A DNA stretch of 64,000 nucleotides from JAZKIX01 sp040384645 (GTDB taxonomy: Bacteria > Pseudomonadota > Gammaproteobacteria > Burkholderiales > Burkholderiaceae_D). Under the pieces are notes generated by a model. That model did no database searches and was not told the origin of the DNA. It worked only from the letters and a program-made list of their open reading frames with translations. Shown one piece after another: positions 54,297 through 63,171 of this stretch (its first letter is position 1; every line of letters begins with the position of its first letter). Position numbers and translations under genes: made by a program. The stretch is from positions 21,103-85,102 of the forward strand of contig JAZKIX010000010.1 in NCBI GenBank assembly GCA_040384645.1, given 5' to 3'.

Positions 54297-54795
54297 GATG
54301 GGCTCCTTGAATAATTCACCGGATTGGATTGCGGCTTTTCTGCCATGTGCTTTAACGGCGACACTGTTTCAACGTCTTTGGCAACCATGGGCTCAGCGGT
54401 ATAAGGCGTCTCCTTTCAACGGGAGATTCATGCGCGACGGGATTTCGGCATCATTGGAATTTATCGATCAATGATCCGAATCGGCCGAGCAGAAGCGCGG
54501 TATCAATTTCGGATCATGAAGCCCGCCACATCTACCGCAGAACGCGTCCTTGCAGACGTCGAACTTTACAAATTCTTCTGGAATTTAAATCGTCCGCGTC
54601 GGCATTTACCTCGGTATTGGTAATGCTTGACCATCTAACGACACACAATTTGATTGTTGATTTTCTCCGCCCTTGCATCAGAGTCGCTTGAGTTAAGTCA
54701 AGACGGATGAATTTGAGATTGCTTGGAGTTCAGGACGCGGCGATAAATATCTGCAAATTGGATTCGTACGCAGGTAAGTGGCTTTAATAATCGCC
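54297..54795. other. Interval between the fusion gene and galE
   Basis: 499 bases; the short frames in it have no coding appearance. It may contain the promoter for the fusion gene. Confidence 0.45.
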
Positions 54796-55809
54796 TCAAT
54801 ACCCTTGCGGATTCATGGTCTGCCAGCGCCAGTGATCGACGCACATTTCTTCCAGATTTTTTTTGGCCTGCCAGTCCAGCAGTTTTTGCGCTTGTTCTGG
54901 CGCGGCAAAGCAACTCGCAATATCCCCTGCGCGTCGCGGCATCATTTCGTAGGGAATAGGGATGCCGCTGACTGATTCAAAGGTGCGAATGATTTCCAGA
55001 ACGCTATAGCCACGTCCCGTGCCAAGGTTGACGGCAAACGATGTTACATCTGCAAATATCCGTTCGAGTGCGGCAATATGTCCCTGTACCAAATCGAGTA
55101 CGTGAATGTAGTCACGTACGCCGGTTCCGTCCGGGGTCGGGTAATCGTTGCCGAAGATGGGCAGGCATGGTCGGCGTCCGATGGCAACTTGCGACAGGAA
55201 AGGCATCAGATTATTCGGCACGCCATGCGGGTCTTCCCCGATCGTGCCACTGGGATGCGCGCCGACTGGATTGAAATAGCGCAGGATCGCCATCTGCCAA
55301 TGCGGATCTGATTTTTGCAGATCGCGCAATATTTCCTCAATCATTAATTTGGAACGGCCATACGGATTGGTCACATTTAAGCGTGCCGATTCCTTGATTG
55401 GGACTGCTTCAGGTTCGCCATATACGGTTGCAGACGAGCTAAATACAATGTGTTTTACCCCGGCTTCTGCCAAGCATTGCAGCAACGTGACGGTTCCCGT
55501 TACATTGTTATCGAAGTAGCGCAATGGATGTGTGACCGATTCGCCCACGGCTTTGATTCCCGCGAAATGAATTACCGCATCGATGGCTTGTTCTCGCAAA
55601 ATTTGATGCAGGGCAGCGCGATCACGAATATCGGCTTCATAAAACGGCAGTTGCCGCCGTGCGATTTGTTCAATGCGCTTAATTACTTTGGGTGAACTAT
55701 TACAGAGATTATCCACGCCGACCACGTCGAAGCCGCTCTGCAATAATTCAACACAAGCATGCGAGCCGATATACCCACTTGCGCCAGTGACCAGAATTTT
55801 TTTTTGCAT
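54796..55809 (-). CDS. galE: UDP-glucose 4-epimerase
   Basis: A 337-residue cytoplasmic short-chain dehydrogenase that interconverts UDP-glucose and UDP-galactose. The ATG at 55809 gives MQKKILVTGASGYIGSHACV, the exact family start (NAD site GxxGxxG); the longer frame adds ten unlike residues. Also FAGIKAVGESV, SSSATVYGEP, NPYGRSKLMIEE (YxxxK), LRYFNPVGAHPSG and NLGTGRGYSVLE. Length equals E. coli GalE (338). It lies in the glycan locus and would supply UDP-galactose to the UGM-like fusion enzyme. Confidence 0.97.
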   Translation of the reverse strand: MQKKILVTGASGYIGSHACVELLQSGFDVVGVDNLCNSSPKVIKRIEQIARRQLPFYEADIRDRAALHQILREQAIDAVIHFAGIKAVGESVTHPLRYFDNNVTGTVTLLQCLAEAGVKHIVFSSSATVYGEPEAVPIKESARLNVTNPYGRSKLMIEEILRDLQKSDPHWQMAILRYFNPVGAHPSGTIGEDPHGVPNNLMPFLSQVAIGRRPCLPIFGNDYPTPDGTGVRDYIHVLDLVQGHIAALERIFADVTSFAVNLGTGRGYSVLEIIRTFESVSGIPIPYEMMPRRAGDIASCFAAPEQAQKLLDWQAKKNLEEMCVDHWRWQTMNPQGY

Positions 55810-56066
55810 AGAAATACCCAATATGGTGGGGAATTTCATTCGGGAATTTAGCGACGCGATTGCTCGTGACGCCGTTTAAGTGCGCGCCTGCTTCTTACCT
55901 TGTTGGTGTCATTTTCGTCTTTATTCGCATAACTAAAACAAAGAAGCTAGCGCTTACAAGTATGATCCGCCGGACTTTTTTTGAGGATTTTATAAAACCA
56001 TCTTTTTTGCCAAATGGCGTGAACCGTCAAATCAATTTTGCACTGGCGCGACCGATATCGGCCATC

Positions 56067-57857
56067 TCAGGGGTCGATGAGTTTAAAATTTTCGGTCTTG
56101 AGATTGCATGTCGCTTCAGCGATTTGCGCCAGCGGCAATTTGGGGGTGCGGTCTGCGCAGAGCAAGCCGTTTGCTTCTTGGAAAGTATCGGCGAACTGGG
56201 TATAACAAAAACCGCTGAACATCGCGGTTTCGCTCACCACTTCCAGCAGCTTGCGGTAAATTCCCAAGAATTCTTCATCGCTTTCAGCATAGGCATAGCC
56301 CCAGATTTGTGGCACGCCCGGTTCGGGACATTTGGAATAGGCGATACCGCCAAACTCGGTGAGGACAATCGGCTGGCCGCGGTGCGGGTAACCGTCCAGG
56401 GTCAAGATCCGGCCACCCGGACGGCGCCGGTCGAATAATTCCTGTGTGTAGGAAGCGGCGCCGTAGCGCGCCAATAGATGCTCTGGATTGCAATCATAAT
56501 CATGGATGCCAAGGATGTCGGTAGCGGACGCTTCCCAGCCGTCATTGCCAATCACGGGCCGGGTCGAATCGATCGTCCTGGTCAGGTGATACAGCGCTTC
56601 GACTGCATTGCGATGCGCCTGCATCGAGGTCAGGTTCGGTACACCCCACGATTCGTTAAATGGCACCCAGACGATGATGCAGGGGTGGCTGAAATCGCGT
56701 TCGATGACTTCGGCCCACTCACGTACCAGACGTGTAATTGCCAATGGAGAAAAGCGGTAGGCCGACGGCATTTCTTCCCATACCAGCAGACCGAGCCGGT
56801 CAGCCCAATAGAGAAAGCGCGGGTCTTCAATTTTCTGATGTTTGCGCACACCATTGAATCCCATTGCCTTGACCAGTTCAATATCGCGTTTAAATGCGTC
56901 GTCCGATGGCGCGGTCAGCAATGTGTCTGGCCAATAGCCTTGATCCAGCACCAGCCGTAAGGGGTAAGGGCGACCGTTGAGCATGAAGCGGTCACGGTTA
57001 ACATGGGCAGAGCGCAGCGCGGTATACGAATGCACCCGGTCCAAGACCTGGCCATTGTGCCAAAGGACGATTTCAGCATTGAGCAGGGTCGGACGCTCCG
57101 GGCTCCATAGCAATTCATTGCGCGAATCGTCGATGCCAGGGTCGGACAGGCTGATCTTGCGGTGCGCTTCGAAGTCGATCACCTTATACCGATCATCGGC
57201 CAACATCTTGTCGCGATGCCAGATCTTGACCTCGATGCTCAGGTCTTCCTTGATATCGCCGGTGATGTAAGTATCGCAGCCGATTTCAAAGCCATCGAAA
57301 TGCGGCGTCCATAACAGTTTTTGAATATAGGTGCGCCCGACGCGCTCCAGCCATACCGTTTGCCAGATGCCCGTGGTACGTGGATACCAGATCGAATGCG
57401 GTTCCAGTTGCCAGTCTTGCTTGCCTCTTGGCTTTGCCAGGTCTTGTGGATCGTCCTCGACATAGACGGTCACGGTCTGGACGCCATTAGGGTTCAAGGC
57501 GCGTGTAATGTCGGCAAAAAATGGTGTATAGCCGCCTTCGTGTTCCATCACCAAATGATCGTTGACCCATACTCTGGCACGGTAATCGACTGCGCCAAAA
57601 TGCAGCAAGATGCGTCCGCCGTCAGCCTTGATATCAAACTCGCGTTGATACCAGCAGATCGCATTAAAGCCACGATCGCCGATGCCGCTGGCAATGGCTT
57701 CGGGTGAAAAGGGCACTCGTATTTCTCGCCACCCTGAGATGGAATCTGACGGGTGATTAAAGCGCCGCTCGTTATCGAAAATAAATTTCCACGGTCCGTT
57801 TAAGGATTGCCAATGTGAACGAAGCAATTGCGGGCGGGGATATGCGTGATCGGACAT
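56067..57857 (-). CDS. Glycoside hydrolase family 2 enzyme (beta-galactosidase/beta-glucuronidase type)
   Basis: A 596-residue enzyme without signal peptide, so probably cytoplasmic. N-terminal jelly-roll (HWQSLNGPWKFIFDNE, WVNDHLVMEHEGGYTPF), Ig-like domain and TIM barrel. The acid/base Glu is in VWVPFNESWGVP and the nucleophile Glu in IVLTEFGGIAYS. The barrel begins near RLVLDQGYWPDTLLT, with RKHQKIEDPRFLYWADRLG. A cytoplasmic GH2 among biosynthetic genes is unusual. Substrate is unknown; galactosides are suggested by the neighbours. Confidence 0.88.
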   Translation of the reverse strand: MSDHAYPRPQLLRSHWQSLNGPWKFIFDNERRFNHPSDSISGWREIRVPFSPEAIASGIGDRGFNAICWYQREFDIKADGGRILLHFGAVDYRARVWVNDHLVMEHEGGYTPFFADITRALNPNGVQTVTVYVEDDPQDLAKPRGKQDWQLEPHSIWYPRTTGIWQTVWLERVGRTYIQKLLWTPHFDGFEIGCDTYITGDIKEDLSIEVKIWHRDKMLADDRYKVIDFEAHRKISLSDPGIDDSRNELLWSPERPTLLNAEIVLWHNGQVLDRVHSYTALRSAHVNRDRFMLNGRPYPLRLVLDQGYWPDTLLTAPSDDAFKRDIELVKAMGFNGVRKHQKIEDPRFLYWADRLGLLVWEEMPSAYRFSPLAITRLVREWAEVIERDFSHPCIIVWVPFNESWGVPNLTSMQAHRNAVEALYHLTRTIDSTRPVIGNDGWEASATDILGIHDYDCNPEHLLARYGAASYTQELFDRRRPGGRILTLDGYPHRGQPIVLTEFGGIAYSKCPEPGVPQIWGYAYAESDEEFLGIYRKLLEVVSETAMFSGFCYTQFADTFQEANGLLCADRTPKLPLAQIAEATCNLKTENFKLIDP

Positions 57858-57965
57858 GGTTTTTCCTTGCCGCTATTGAATAGGAAGCAACGAATGTGCG
57901 TGATTTTATGATTCCGATTTTATGATTCTTTTCACTAGCCATTGTTCCGTCTGTAGTGCCACCGT

Positions 57966-60164
57966 TTACAAAAAAGCCCGTTCCTTGACGAAACGATGGA
58001 CCGCGCACTCGATGGCCGGCAAGATCAAGCCACGCTCGCTCGACAAGGCAGTAACGCCGCTATTGACCGACTCGCTACCATTTAAGGAACTGGCATCGAC
58101 TCCAGCCTTGCGTGCGATATGTGAAGCAAATTCATGCCATGACAACACGCCCTGATTCGTCAAATGCCAGACGCCGGTCGCGCCGTCGATGAGCAGGTCG
58201 AGCACGGCGTTGGCAAGGTCGGGCACATAGGTCGGCGAGACAAAATTGTTCACGCTGGCGCTAAGCGCTTGGCCTGTACCCAATTCATGCAAGACCTTGT
58301 AGGCAAAGTTGTTGCGATCCCAAGGGCCGAAGAACGCGCTGCTGCGGATGATGAGCGCTTGCGGACACACTTTTTGCGTCAGGCGTTCTGCTTCCGCCTT
58401 GCTGACGCCGTAAGTACCAGTCGGACACACCTGGTCGCTCTCGACGTAGGCACGTCCCAGCAAACCATCGAATACCAGATCGGACGAAAAGGTCACATAG
58501 GCAATACCCAATTTGGCGCAAGCATCTGCCAGCACTTGTGCGCCGTGAGCGTTCTCGCGGAAACACTGGGCAGGATTGTGTTCGGCCTGCGCGACCCGAA
58601 CATAACCGGCGGCGTTGATCACAGCCCACGGTCGATGAAGGGTCAGGGCCGCTTCCACCGATGCAGCGTCGGCAATATCCATATCGGCTCGCGCCAGCAA
58701 CTCGTAATCGAGCCCGCGTTGCTGGCACACCCGGGCAAATGCTTGCCCCAGCGTGCCGGTCGAGCCGGCAATGGCGATCCGGCTCAAATTCTGTCGCACA
58801 AGGGGATCACAGGAGACAGCGTTGCAGGCGCCAATTGTCGTGGCTAATTTGGGCAGATAAAAGCGCGTATCGCGTCGCCACCAGCCTTGCTGCTGCAAGA
58901 CCGGATGGTCGAATGTGCCGCTTGCGATCAACGACGCGGTCGCGGCCGCCAACGCAGTCGGACGCAGCGGATTGCAACGGACATCGAACACACCGCTTTC
59001 ATAATGATCTTGATGCTCGGTCAATAAAGTGTTCCAGTCGACGCAGCCCAGCAATGACCAGACAGTCACGGCACGTAGATCCGCACCCTGCGAACGCAGC
59101 TTGCACGCAGCGTTCCAGACGTCCATTAACCAGCGTAGTTGTTCATCGCGGGTGCCGCCGTTATGGACTTCGGTGACCGCCATCGGCAACTGATAGCGTA
59201 AATGTACTTCACGCAGGCGCGCTTCCGGGCCTAGTTGCTCGGATGGCAAATCAACTCGGGCCGCCTCGACATCGACGTACCGGTCACGCTGATTACCAGC
59301 ACTCTGGCGATCTGGATAATGCGCCAAACGGTCATCGAGAAACCGGTCGCTGGTGAGGTAATGGTTGATGCCGATAATATCGGGCGGGCAAGGCGCATTC
59401 ACAAAAAAGTCGAGTTCCCGCGCTGCAATCCCCGCTTCAAGAAAAATCCTGTACCACGGATGCTTGCGGTCGATGCGGCCGCACAGCAAGTCGAAACTAA
59501 GCCAGCGCCGCTGGTTTTCGTAGTCGGCCTGATATTGCAAGGCTGGCGTGCTAAATACCTTGCCCAGATCTTCGGTCTGCACCAAGCGTGCCGATGGCGT
59601 CACGCGCCGGATCGCGCGCATCGATAAAACGATGGCGCGGCATTGATTGAGCAAAATTCGCAAGAAGCAACGATGGTCGTTCCCATGCGGATACCAGTGC
59701 CCATATAGCCCACTAAAACGCGCCGTCGTCAACGGCTCGTTGACCGGCGTATACATGTCGATCCAGGGATAACGCGCCGCTACCTGTTCGGCGTAACGCG
59801 CCAACAACAGGGGCATGGCAGGATCTAGCAAATCGGTGTATAGCGGCCCACTGCCGTGATGCATCAAGCCGGCAATCGGCGCAATGCCTAATTCCAGCAA
59901 TTGTCCCAGTTGACGGTCATGCCAGTGCCAGTTGAGCCGGTCTGGGTCGCCCGGTGCGATGGTTTCCCACAGCACTGGATAACGCAGGGTGCGGATACCG
60001 AGCGCGGCAATGTTTTCTAGATCTCTGGGGCGCGCCAGATGGCCGGTTTCGCTAATCTGATTGCGAAACTTGTTGCCGATGCGCGCCACAGTACATTCGA
60101 TGCCGGCCCATATCTCAGGCTGATTGGGTGTGAATGACGGATTAAACGGGATGTTTGAAATCAT
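57966..60164 (-). CDS. Fusion of a GH1-like glycosidase and an RmlD-like sugar-nucleotide reductase
   Basis: A 732-residue protein. Residues ~1-430: GH1-like TIM barrel with TLRYPVLWETIAPGD, MYTPVNEPLTTARFSGLYG (acid/base Glu) and MAVTEVHNGGTRDEQ (nucleophile Glu), VTVWSLLGCVDWNTL. Residues ~445-732: RmlD-type NAD(P)-dependent reductase with RIAIAGSTGTLGQAFARV, NAAGYVRVAQAE, SSDLVFDGLLGRAYVE, TGTYGVSKAEAERL (YxxxK) and SPTYVPDLANAVLDLL. Both parts look catalytically complete. The RmlD part would reduce a 4-keto (deoxy)sugar nucleotide; other rml genes are absent, so the true substrate is open. First gene of the minus-strand glycan locus. Confidence 0.88.
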   Translation of the reverse strand: MISNIPFNPSFTPNQPEIWAGIECTVARIGNKFRNQISETGHLARPRDLENIAALGIRTLRYPVLWETIAPGDPDRLNWHWHDRQLGQLLELGIAPIAGLMHHGSGPLYTDLLDPAMPLLLARYAEQVAARYPWIDMYTPVNEPLTTARFSGLYGHWYPHGNDHRCFLRILLNQCRAIVLSMRAIRRVTPSARLVQTEDLGKVFSTPALQYQADYENQRRWLSFDLLCGRIDRKHPWYRIFLEAGIAARELDFFVNAPCPPDIIGINHYLTSDRFLDDRLAHYPDRQSAGNQRDRYVDVEAARVDLPSEQLGPEARLREVHLRYQLPMAVTEVHNGGTRDEQLRWLMDVWNAACKLRSQGADLRAVTVWSLLGCVDWNTLLTEHQDHYESGVFDVRCNPLRPTALAAATASLIASGTFDHPVLQQQGWWRRDTRFYLPKLATTIGACNAVSCDPLVRQNLSRIAIAGSTGTLGQAFARVCQQRGLDYELLARADMDIADAASVEAALTLHRPWAVINAAGYVRVAQAEHNPAQCFRENAHGAQVLADACAKLGIAYVTFSSDLVFDGLLGRAYVESDQVCPTGTYGVSKAEAERLTQKVCPQALIIRSSAFFGPWDRNNFAYKVLHELGTGQALSASVNNFVSPTYVPDLANAVLDLLIDGATGVWHLTNQGVLSWHEFASHIARKAGVDASSLNGSESVNSGVTALSSERGLILPAIECAVHRFVKERAFL

Positions 60165-60215
60165 TTTTTCGCTTGGAATATACGGTGGGATGGTTAGAAG
60201 CCACTTTTGATTGTC

Positions 60216-60290
60216 AAAAATACTGCGGGTAGTATTTTTAAAGGCGCAGTAAAAACGTGCGGGTAGAGTGCCATTTGTCTATATACCCCC
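60216..60290 (-). repeat. Two-hairpin intergenic repeat, copy 7
   Basis: On the minus strand: GGGGGTATATAG, TCTACCCGCACG, TTTTTACTGCGCC, TTTAAAAATAC and the hairpin ATACT-ACCCGC-AGTAT. It lies upstream of the GH1/RmlD fusion gene. Confidence 0.88.
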
Positions 60291-60844
60291 TATTTTTAAT
60301 GGTAGTTATGCATATGCGGATATAGGCCGTAGGGCGGGCTTGATCCTGGCAATGGCACTTAGGTGATACTTGGCGCCGGACTGCCAAACACGGCGTTTTG
60401 AGCAGCTCGCTCCAGGCCGTCGCCGTTCCTACATTCCGCACGTCTGGTTAAAACCCGACCTACAAATTTGCATAAGATTAGTTACGCATTTTGTTCAAGC
60501 TTTTGTCGCTGCATCGACATGCCTATCAGGATTCGACAAGCGCAAAGTTCGCAAGGAATATGCCAGTCCGATGTCGGCCAATTTTTTGGCTGCCGAGGAC
60601 GATGCACTGCACATCGCGACCGCGTTGGCAGTGGCAGGACGGCGATACTTGGCGTTATAGCGGTCGCTACTAGCTAGGTGCAGCGAAGGTAGAAATTACC
60701 GATTCCGGTAATTTCTACGGCTCACTTGCATGCGCACCAGTGATGTCGTGCAAGGCTATGTTTAAAGAGTTCGACGGATAGATAAACGTACACCGGGACA
60801 GCTTCAGACGGCCGCATTCAAGCCCCGTCATCAAACAGCTTTCG
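60291..60844. other. Non-coding interval
   Basis: About 550 bases between the repeat and the cupin-like gene. Several short frames overlap (up to 96 codons, 60370-60660) but none has a ribosome site or recognisable content. Confidence 0.45.
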
Positions 60845-61378
60845 CTACGGCATCGCCGGCAAGGCAACCGTCTTGCTGCGATTTCGCACGCTGGATGCTG
60901 AGCGGTGATGGTTGGGGACCTTGCCGGCAAGGTTGTTGGGCAAAATTCTCAATGGCGCTTCCTTCAGCTCGATGATCATGGCGTGGGTCTCTGTGGTGCC
61001 GATGTTTTCACCCACATGGCTTTGTGCCTGTGCCCACATCACGCCGCCGGACTTAAATTCCCGAATCACGGTTTTGCCGCTGGCGAAAGTGAGCTTGCGT
61101 TTGAACGGCGAGAGCGCGTGCAATAAAAAATCGGGATGCCGGTGCAGATGGGTTTTATCGCCTGCCTTGTCGCGGTATTCCAGCACACGGACGCGGGCGT
61201 TTTCCAAAATTACCTTGTATTTATCGCCATCCGATACCAGCGGATCGGGTACATCCGGCTGGGGTGGCTCTTGCGCATTGTCGGGAGCGGAATTTTGTTC
61301 GAGGTCTTGCGCAAAAACGGGTAAATGCGTGTGCAGGAAAGTAAGGAAAAAAGACAGGGATACCAGTACATTGCGCAT
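60845..61378 (-). CDS. Secreted cupin-like protein
   Basis: A 177-residue protein from the ATG at 61378, which has the strong ribosome site AAGGAG nine bases upstream. Signal peptide about 1-24 (VLVSLSFFLTFLHTHLPVFA). The mature part contains a beta-barrel (cupin) pattern: YKVILENARVRVLEYRDKAG, THLHRHPDFLLHAL with the metal-type H.H cluster, and later HVGENIGTTETHAMIIELKE. Cupins of this small periplasmic class have no fixed function. It stands alone. Confidence 0.8.
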   Translation of the reverse strand: MRNVLVSLSFFLTFLHTHLPVFAQDLEQNSAPDNAQEPPQPDVPDPLVSDGDKYKVILENARVRVLEYRDKAGDKTHLHRHPDFLLHALSPFKRKLTFASGKTVIREFKSGGVMWAQAQSHVGENIGTTETHAMIIELKEAPLRILPNNLAGKVPNHHRSASSVRNRSKTVALPAMP

Positions 61379-61608
61379 GGCACGACTCCTTGAGCTAAAT
61401 TGAAGCGGACGGCGCAGTTCGATAAAATTCGTCGATGCAAGATTGCAAGCGCGTTGCTTCAACTTAATCTAATCCGGGACAGCGGTGCTGACCCGAATCA
61501 AGAGTCATACGTCTTGTCTGCGATCAAGCTTGATCTTGGACAAGACGCAGGTTGTAGATGACTTTTGCGGCTGTATTTAATGCTGTTGCTAATGCTTAAT
61601 GCCGTTGC

Positions 61609-62994
61609 TTAATGCGGCATCGCGAACGGCTTGCCGTTGACGCTCAGTTGTCCATCTTTCCATTCGATTTTGCTGGTTAGAAGTTTGCCGATCCGGTTGA
61701 TATAGCCGGCTTGTTCGAATGCGACGACTTGTTTTTTCATCCCTTCTTGCATCATGGCTTGCATTTCTGGCTCTTCTGGACTGGCGCCAAATTTGCCAAG
61801 CATTGCTTCGGGAATGCTGATGTCGGCCGAGGCGGTGATCATTGTGAGCAGCAACATCAGGTTGTTTTCATCGATCTTGGCGGTATCGGTCAGATTGACC
61901 TTGGCGCTGATCTTAGCTTCGCCCTCTGGCGTTACGACACTGATACGGTCGATGGTCAGCTCCGGCTTGTATTGCAGCAGGAGCGGGCCGAACTCTTTCA
62001 ACGGTTTGAGCACATCAGCCATCGGGTCGGCACTGATTTCCGACTTAGCCGGTTTGTACGCTGCCTCGATGAATTTGACCAAGGTCGGGCCGTGCAACCG
62101 GCGCAGGCTGTAGTCATAGTGCAGCTCGCTGTATTCATCCTTGCCCAGCACCAATTTTTGCGCGCCGAATTTGATCGATTTGTCCATCAAGTCATCGCGC
62201 GAGGTGGTGTCGCTGTCGAGTACCAGCTTTTGCAACGAGAACACTTTATCTGCTTTGGCGCTGTTATTGACGTTGATGTGTTCGACGCTGGACGTAGTCT
62301 TGCCCAGATACAGGAAACTGTCAGGATATGCTTGCCGCAGGTCGGCGCTCGCATCGATGGCACCCACGGTCATGACATCGCCGTCGTGTGCGTTGGCGAC
62401 CAGTCCGGGCGCGCTCATTTTGAATTTCAGCTCGGTGTAATGGGCGCTGAAATCAAGCGAAAGTTTGAGTCCTTTCCAAGCCACCTGATCTTGTTTTTCT
62501 CCGACTTTGGCATTAAACGCCGGACTGACGATGGTGGTGGTGCCGCCACCGCCATAGTTCAGTTTGGTGACGATTTCAAGCGGGTTTTGTTGCCCAAAGA
62601 TTTTTTCGATCTCTGCCTTGATGGCGGGATCAAATACCAGTTCGCTCTCGACCAGCGCCGAGCCAAAGCTGCGCAGGCCGGGGAGCGGGCCATGCTTGAT
62701 ATGGTTAATGAAATGCAAGGTTACAGGCTTGCTGATGGCGCCTTCGGTATCGGCCACGGTATTGGGCATGATGCCGGCCAGTGAAATCTGGACGATGGCG
62801 TCTTCAGTGGAAGAAAACACGCCGCGCTTGTAGTCGTGTTTGACTACCTTGATATTGGGAAATTGTTCACTCTTTTTATGCCATTCCTGAACCCGCGCTT
62901 CGATCTGCGTGCCGCTGAACCAAGCGGCGGCAGGATAGGCCAGTAGCAGCGTGGCGGTGATGGCGGTGATGGCAAGGGCGCGGGAGGTTTTCAT
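61609..62994 (-). CDS. YdgA family protein (DUF945)
   Basis: A 461-residue envelope protein from the ATG at 62994 (ribosome site GGAAAG). A hydrophobic N-terminal segment (ALAITAITATLLLAYPAAAW) serves as signal or anchor. The body is rich in beta strands and repeats VKHDYKRGVFSSTEDAIVQI and LHFINHIKHGPLP near the N-terminus, both typical of YdgA-like proteins, and ends with LLTSKIEWKDGQLSVNGKPF. Function is unknown in the family. It lies between repeat copy 8 and the cupin gene. Confidence 0.88.
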   Translation of the reverse strand: MKTSRALAITAITATLLLAYPAAAWFSGTQIEARVQEWHKKSEQFPNIKVVKHDYKRGVFSSTEDAIVQISLAGIMPNTVADTEGAISKPVTLHFINHIKHGPLPGLRSFGSALVESELVFDPAIKAEIEKIFGQQNPLEIVTKLNYGGGGTTTIVSPAFNAKVGEKQDQVAWKGLKLSLDFSAHYTELKFKMSAPGLVANAHDGDVMTVGAIDASADLRQAYPDSFLYLGKTTSSVEHINVNNSAKADKVFSLQKLVLDSDTTSRDDLMDKSIKFGAQKLVLGKDEYSELHYDYSLRRLHGPTLVKFIEAAYKPAKSEISADPMADVLKPLKEFGPLLLQYKPELTIDRISVVTPEGEAKISAKVNLTDTAKIDENNLMLLLTMITASADISIPEAMLGKFGASPEEPEMQAMMQEGMKKQVVAFEQAGYINRIGKLLTSKIEWKDGQLSVNGKPFAMPH

Positions 62995-63059
62995 GTCTTT
63001 CCTTAGGGCAATGGGCATATGGGGGGGGTGAGGCGAACGTGTATTATCTGTCAATTTGT

Positions 63060-63136
63060 GGGGGTATGCACTAAAACAATACCTATCCCGCACGTTTTTA
63101 TTGGGGCTTTAAAAATACACCGGTTAGTATATTTTC
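63060..63136 (+). repeat. Two-hairpin intergenic repeat, copy 8
   Basis: GGGGGTAT, a loop, ATACCTATCCCGCACG, linker TTTTTATTGGGG and CTTTAAAAATAC, second hairpin ATAC/GTAT, ending TATATTTTCG. It lies between the DUF945 gene and hslO. Confidence 0.9.
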
Positions 63137-63171
63137 GACTAAAACCGGCTTTTTGGCGCTTGATATTGGGC

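Noticed and set aside
60370..60660. Cluster of short frames (60-96 codons)
   Set aside because: Three overlapping frames, no ribosome site, no recognisable content; left as non-coding.
61711..62784. 357-codon plus-strand frame
   Set aside because: Antisense shadow of the DUF945 gene; no ribosome site and no family content.
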